Assembly: GCA_903934155.1 (NCBI GenBank)
Contig: CAIZMS010000331.1
Location: 1-7,786 of the forward strand
DNA length: 7,786 nt
From: an uncultured bacterium
Lineage (GTDB): Bacteria > Verrucomicrobiota > Kiritimatiellia > CAIKKV01 > CAITUY01
Direction: 5' to 3'
In this document: positions 4,910 to 7,786 of the stretch, piece by piece
How the letters are laid out: each line of letters opens with the position of its first letter
Numbering within the stretch: position 1 is the first letter of the stretch
Notes under the pieces: generated by a model
What the model was told of the DNA's origin: nothing
The model's database searches: none
The model's input: the letters and a program-made list of their open reading frames with translations, nothing else
Translations under genes and position numbers: made by a program

Positions 4910-7687
4910 TCAAAGAGGGTGTCGCGATAGTCGGGTGCGAATCCATTTTTCGATGGAAATCACCGGGAGAACCGTGGTCCCGACAAGAATGGCATGAGAC
5001 CACTCGGTCCAGCCCAAGGGAGTTGATTTGAACAGAGTTTGCAGGAAGGGGATATAAAGAAAGCAGGCTTGAAGCAGGAGGAGGGTGCCGATTCCCACAA
5101 AGATGGGGGGATTGGAAAAGATTCCCAGCGACAGAACCGAGTTTTTCAAGGAGCGGCAGTTCAGCAGATAGAATATCTGGAAGAACACGATGGTGGTAAC
5201 ACAGGTGCTTTGCGCTCCCGAAAGGGCCAGGGCATGACGTGATGCCGAGACGGGAGCCGGACCGGCCATCTGGTAATATTCCCAGAGGAAGAGGGCGCAT
5301 GATCCTGCTGTCATGAGTCCCGCCACCATGAAGAGGCGGAACACAATAAATCCAGAAAACACCGGTTCACCCGGGCTTCGAGGTTTCCGGCGCATGGCGT
5401 TTCGTTCCAACACCTCAAAGGCGAGGGGTACCGACAAGGCCAGACTGGCCACAAGGTTGATCCAGAGAGTCTGGGTCGGGGACATGGCCAGAAGGAGGGC
5501 GGGCTTTCCTTCAATCATAACGACTGGGAAAAAGAATACGGCTGCCGCCAGGATAAAGGCCAGACCGAGATTGGTGGGCAGGAGGAAGGCTAGGGATTTA
5601 ATGAGGTTGTCATAAACGCGCCGGCCTTCCTCCACGGCGGCGGCGATGGAGGCAAAATTGTCATCAGCCAGGATGACCTTGGAGGCTTCCTTGGCGACGG
5701 CGGTTCCAGTGATGCCCATGGCAATGCCGATGTCTGCCTTTTTCAAGGCGGGGCCGTCATTGACGCCATCGCCGGTCATGGCGACAACATGCCCCCGGGC
5801 CTGAAGGGCCTCCACAATCCGGATCTTGTGTTCGGGTGCAACCCGGGCGAACACATTGGTTTCCAGAACACGATCCTGAAGCTCCTTCTCCGTCAACCCG
5901 TCCAATTCACGACCAATACAGGCCTGCTGGGAGGGTTTCAGGAGTCCCAGTTGCCGCCCGATGGCCTGAGCCGTGGTGGGGTGGTCTCCGGTGATCATCT
6001 TGACGGTGATCCCGGCGCCATGGCAGACGCGGATGGCATCCATCGCCTCGGTTCGGGGCGGATCAATCATGCCCATCAGGCCGACGAAGGCCAGGCCACC
6101 CGACACGGTTTCCGGATGGAGAGCCTCGTTTTCAGAGCCGGTTTTTTTTGCGAAGGCGATGACCCGCATGCCTTGGCGGGCGTAGGTTTCAATGGTCTCG
6201 TGAATCCGGATCCGTTCCGATTCCTCCAGGGAGCACCGCTGCAGAACAGTTTCAGGTGCACCCTTGAGGCTGATGTGAAGGGTTCCGTCAAGGGTGTTGA
6301 GTGTGGCCATGAACTTGGTTTCCGATTCGAAGGGGATCACATCCAGGCGGGGGTGTTCCCGGCGCAGGGACTGCGCCAAGAGGCCAGCTTTTTGTCCGGC
6401 CACCACCAGGGCGGCCTCGGTCGGGTCGCCGGTGATACCCCAGCCATCCTCCTCCCGCTGGAGGGAGGAGTCGTTGCACAACACGGAGATTAACAGGATC
6501 TCCCGGAGTTCAGGAGGAAGCTCAGGGGTGATGGCGACCCCATTGTGCTCGATGACACCATCGGGGGAATAGCCCACCCCCGAAAAGCGGTATTCCCGGG
6601 AGCCCGTCCAGGCGACCTGAACGGTCATCTCATTGCGGGTTAGGGTTCCGGTTTTATCCGTGCAGATCACTGAGGTTGAGCCCAGTGTTTCCACGGCGGG
6701 AAGGTGCCGCACCACGGCGTGGCGTGCGGCCATGGCCCTGACGCCAAGGGCCAGGGAAATGGTAATCATGGCGGGCAATCCCTCCGGAATGGCGGCGACG
6801 GCCAGCGTGATGGCCACCATGAGCGCATCGTTTAAGGGGGCGTGTTTGATCCAGAGGCCGAAAAACAGGAGTACGCCGGCGAGAATCACCACGGCGGCCG
6901 TAATCCAGAGGCTGACTTTGGCAAGCTGCCGGGTTAATGGGGTCTCGATTTCCCGGGTCTGGTTCAGGAGGGTATTGATGTGTCCGAGCTCGGTCTGGCT
7001 ACCTGTCGCCACCACGACACCGGTCGCCGTTCCCTGAAGCACCATGGTGCCGCTGTAGGCCATGCCAAACCGGTCGCCGAGGGCCGCATCGGGTGCGGAC
7101 ACATCGGTGTGTTTCCCGACAGGAAGGGATTCCCCGGTGAGGGTGGCTTCCTCGATCAGCAGGTTTTTGGTTTGGATCAACCGCAAGTCCGCAGGGATTT
7201 TGTCCCCGCTTTGCAGGGTGACAATGTCGCCGGGGACAAGTTCGGCGGCGTGAAGGGTCACGGGAACGCCCCCGCGGCGCACATTGGCCATTTCGGGCAC
7301 CATGGCGGAAAGCGCTTCAATGGCCTTTCCGGCCCGGTATTCCTGAAAAAATCCGATGATGGCATTCACCACCAGGGCGCCGAAGACAACGATCGCGTCG
7401 GTTGTTTTATGAAGGAGCAGGGCCAGGCTTCCGGCACCGACCAGCAGCCAGCCAATCGGATTGTTGATCTGTCGCCAGAACATCAACCACGGGCTGTCCC
7501 CGGTTGTTTTGGGAAGAACATTGGAACCATAGGTTTCCCGGTGTTTGACGACTTCGTCCGGGGTCAGTCCATCCGGTCGAGAGCCGATGGTTTCCAGAAT
7601 AGAGTCAGGTCGTATGGCGTGCCAGGAAGGCGGAGGGGAATCCTGAGGTTGAGGCATTTTGGGTCGCTGGTCTTTTTTGGGTTTCAT
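4910..7687 (-). CDS. P2-type cation-transporting ATPase (Ca2+-ATPase-like, ion uncertain)
   Basis: This is an ATP-driven cation pump of the inner membrane with 925 residues, a full-length P-type II architecture. The N-terminal cation-ATPase domain (about 20-85, starting WHAIRPDSILETIG) is followed by M1-M2 (about 68-114), the actuator domain with TGES (184-187), M3-M4 (about 259-315) with PEGLPA (301-306), the phosphorylation motif DKTGTLT (Asp344), nucleotide-binding KGAPE (475-479), TGD (566-568), the hinge TGDGVND (638-644), and six C-terminal helices M5-M10. No N-terminal heavy-metal domain is present, which argues against a Cu/Zn pump. Against SERCA, the M4 Glu is kept (Glu302), as are the M5 Asn (Asn706) and M6 Asn (Asn744), but the M5 Glu is Leu709 and the M6 Asp is Ser748. 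Ca2+ transport therefore cannot be assumed. The start ATG (7685-7687) is the first in frame; an ATG ten codons in is an alternative. Neither has a clear ribosome binding site. It is the first gene of a three-gene minus-strand run. Confidence 0.94.
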   Translation of the reverse strand: MKPKKDQRPKMPQPQDSPPPSWHAIRPDSILETIGSRPDGLTPDEVVKHRETYGSNVLPKTTGDSPWLMFWRQINNPIGWLLVGAGSLALLLHKTTDAIVVFGALVVNAIIGFFQEYRAGKAIEALSAMVPEMANVRRGGVPVTLHAAELVPGDIVTLQSGDKIPADLRLIQTKNLLIEEATLTGESLPVGKHTDVSAPDAALGDRFGMAYSGTMVLQGTATGVVVATGSQTELGHINTLLNQTREIETPLTRQLAKVSLWITAAVVILAGVLLFFGLWIKHAPLNDALMVAITLAVAAIPEGLPAMITISLALGVRAMAARHAVVRHLPAVETLGSTSVICTDKTGTLTRNEMTVQVAWTGSREYRFSGVGYSPDGVIEHNGVAITPELPPELREILLISVLCNDSSLQREEDGWGITGDPTEAALVVAGQKAGLLAQSLRREHPRLDVIPFESETKFMATLNTLDGTLHISLKGAPETVLQRCSLEESERIRIHETIETYARQGMRVIAFAKKTGSENEALHPETVSGGLAFVGLMGMIDPPRTEAMDAIRVCHGAGITVKMITGDHPTTAQAIGRQLGLLKPSQQACIGRELDGLTEKELQDRVLETNVFARVAPEHKIRIVEALQARGHVVAMTGDGVNDGPALKKADIGIAMGITGTAVAKEASKVILADDNFASIAAAVEEGRRVYDNLIKSLAFLLPTNLGLAFILAAAVFFFPVVMIEGKPALLLAMSPTQTLWINLVASLALSVPLAFEVLERNAMRRKPRSPGEPVFSGFIVFRLFMVAGLMTAGSCALFLWEYYQMAGPAPVSASRHALALSGAQSTCVTTIVFFQIFYLLNCRSLKNSVLSLGIFSNPPIFVGIGTLLLLQACFLYIPFLQTLFKSTPLGWTEWSHAILVGTTVLPVISIEKWIRTRLSRHPL

Positions 7688-7731
7688 TTAGCGGGGAACT
7701 TTAGCAGGGAATCATGGGGCATCAATCCTAA

Positions 7732-7786
7732 ATGAAAAAGCAGTATCGGCTGGATGTCCTGGGCGGAGACGGTGTAATGTCACCCC
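7732..7786 (+). CDS. Possible 5' end of a divergent gene, truncated by the window edge
   Basis: An ATG at 7732 opens a frame that stays open to the window end for 18 codons, reading MKKQYRLDVLGGDGVMSP. The pattern of a short basic start, a hydrophobic strand and a GGDG turn recalls the N-terminus of isocitrate/isopropylmalate dehydrogenases (typically ..AVLPGDGIGPE), but the Gly-Pro-Glu that should follow is not there. No clear ribosome binding site is seen. If real, it is transcribed away from the ATPase gene, and bases 7688-7731 would be the shared promoter region. The evidence is too short for more than a tentative call. Confidence 0.25.
   Translation, partial: MKKQYRLDVLGGDGVMSP

Noticed and set aside
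4878..5300. N-terminal extension of the longer phosphoesterase frame by 141 codons
   Set aside because: It overlaps the 3' end of the ATPase gene on the same strand in another frame, has no family similarity, and the paralogue begins exactly at the internal MKYAF start.
5789..6493. 234-codon open frame on the + strand inside the ATPase gene
   Set aside because: It is antisense to the well-supported ATPase; composition is Gly/His-rich shadow sequence typical of GC-rich DNA, with no recognisable motif.
2129..7687. Reading the ATPase and phosphoesterase set as an antiphage defence system
   Set aside because: No nuclease, sensor, toxin or mobile-element context supports this; the neighbouring genes are housekeeping.
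6980..7735. 251-codon open frame on the + strand over the ATPase 5' end
   Set aside because: It is the complement of conserved ATPase N-terminal and actuator coding sequence, and no protein family features are seen.
7685..7783. Short minus-strand frame (31 codons, ending HDSLLKFPAK) whose TGA overlaps the ATPase ATG
   Set aside because: The ATGA overlap looks like translational coupling, but the frame has a stop at the window edge, no clear start and no recognisable content.

Overview
This window looks like GC-rich bacterial chromosome, densely coded and with short spacers. All six complete genes are of bacterial type. I see no rRNA, tRNA, CRISPR array, insertion sequence or phage gene. Most starts lack a clear Shine-Dalgarno sequence (coaX is the exception). 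Together with the membrane-anchored phosphoesterases, this would fit a Gram-negative lineage such as the Verrucomicrobiota/Kiritimatiellota (PVC) group. That placement is only a weak inference, because no phylogenetic marker is present.

The left part (82-2168, + strand) is a compact housekeeping run. nadC (quinolinate phosphoribosyltransferase, NAD synthesis) is followed with no gap by coaX (type III pantothenate kinase, CoA synthesis, GTG start). Five bases later comes ruvX/yqgF (RNase H-fold pre-16S rRNA nuclease / Holliday-junction resolvase-like). A sigma70-like promoter lies so close to the nadC ATG that the transcript could be nearly leaderless.

The right part (7687 down to 2129, - strand) is a converging set of three genes. 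First is a 925-residue P2-type cation-transporting ATPase. After 32 bases comes a 534-residue membrane-anchored metallophosphoesterase with a non-cytoplasmic beta-rich domain and a Pro/Ala tail. After 55 bases comes a 362-residue paralogue with a membrane helix and a short, very basic tail. The two phosphoesterases align without gaps over residues 1-200 with about 120 identities (hand count), so they are a tandem duplication whose C-termini diverged. The last gene overlaps the 3' end of ruvX by 40 bp, tail to tail.

The most unusual content is this ATPase / phosphoesterase / phosphoesterase set. The ATPase keeps every catalytic motif, but two acidic residues that bind Ca2+ in SERCA (M5 Glu and M6 Asp) are Leu and Ser, so its ion is uncertain. 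Both phosphoesterases keep all the metal-ligand motifs but carry C-terminal membrane anchors not usual for this soluble family. I infer, without direct proof, that the three may form a membrane-associated module. The spacer between the two phosphoesterase genes holds an imperfect 22-bp-period repeat that could be a regulatory site. The right edge may hold the first 18 codons of a divergent gene.
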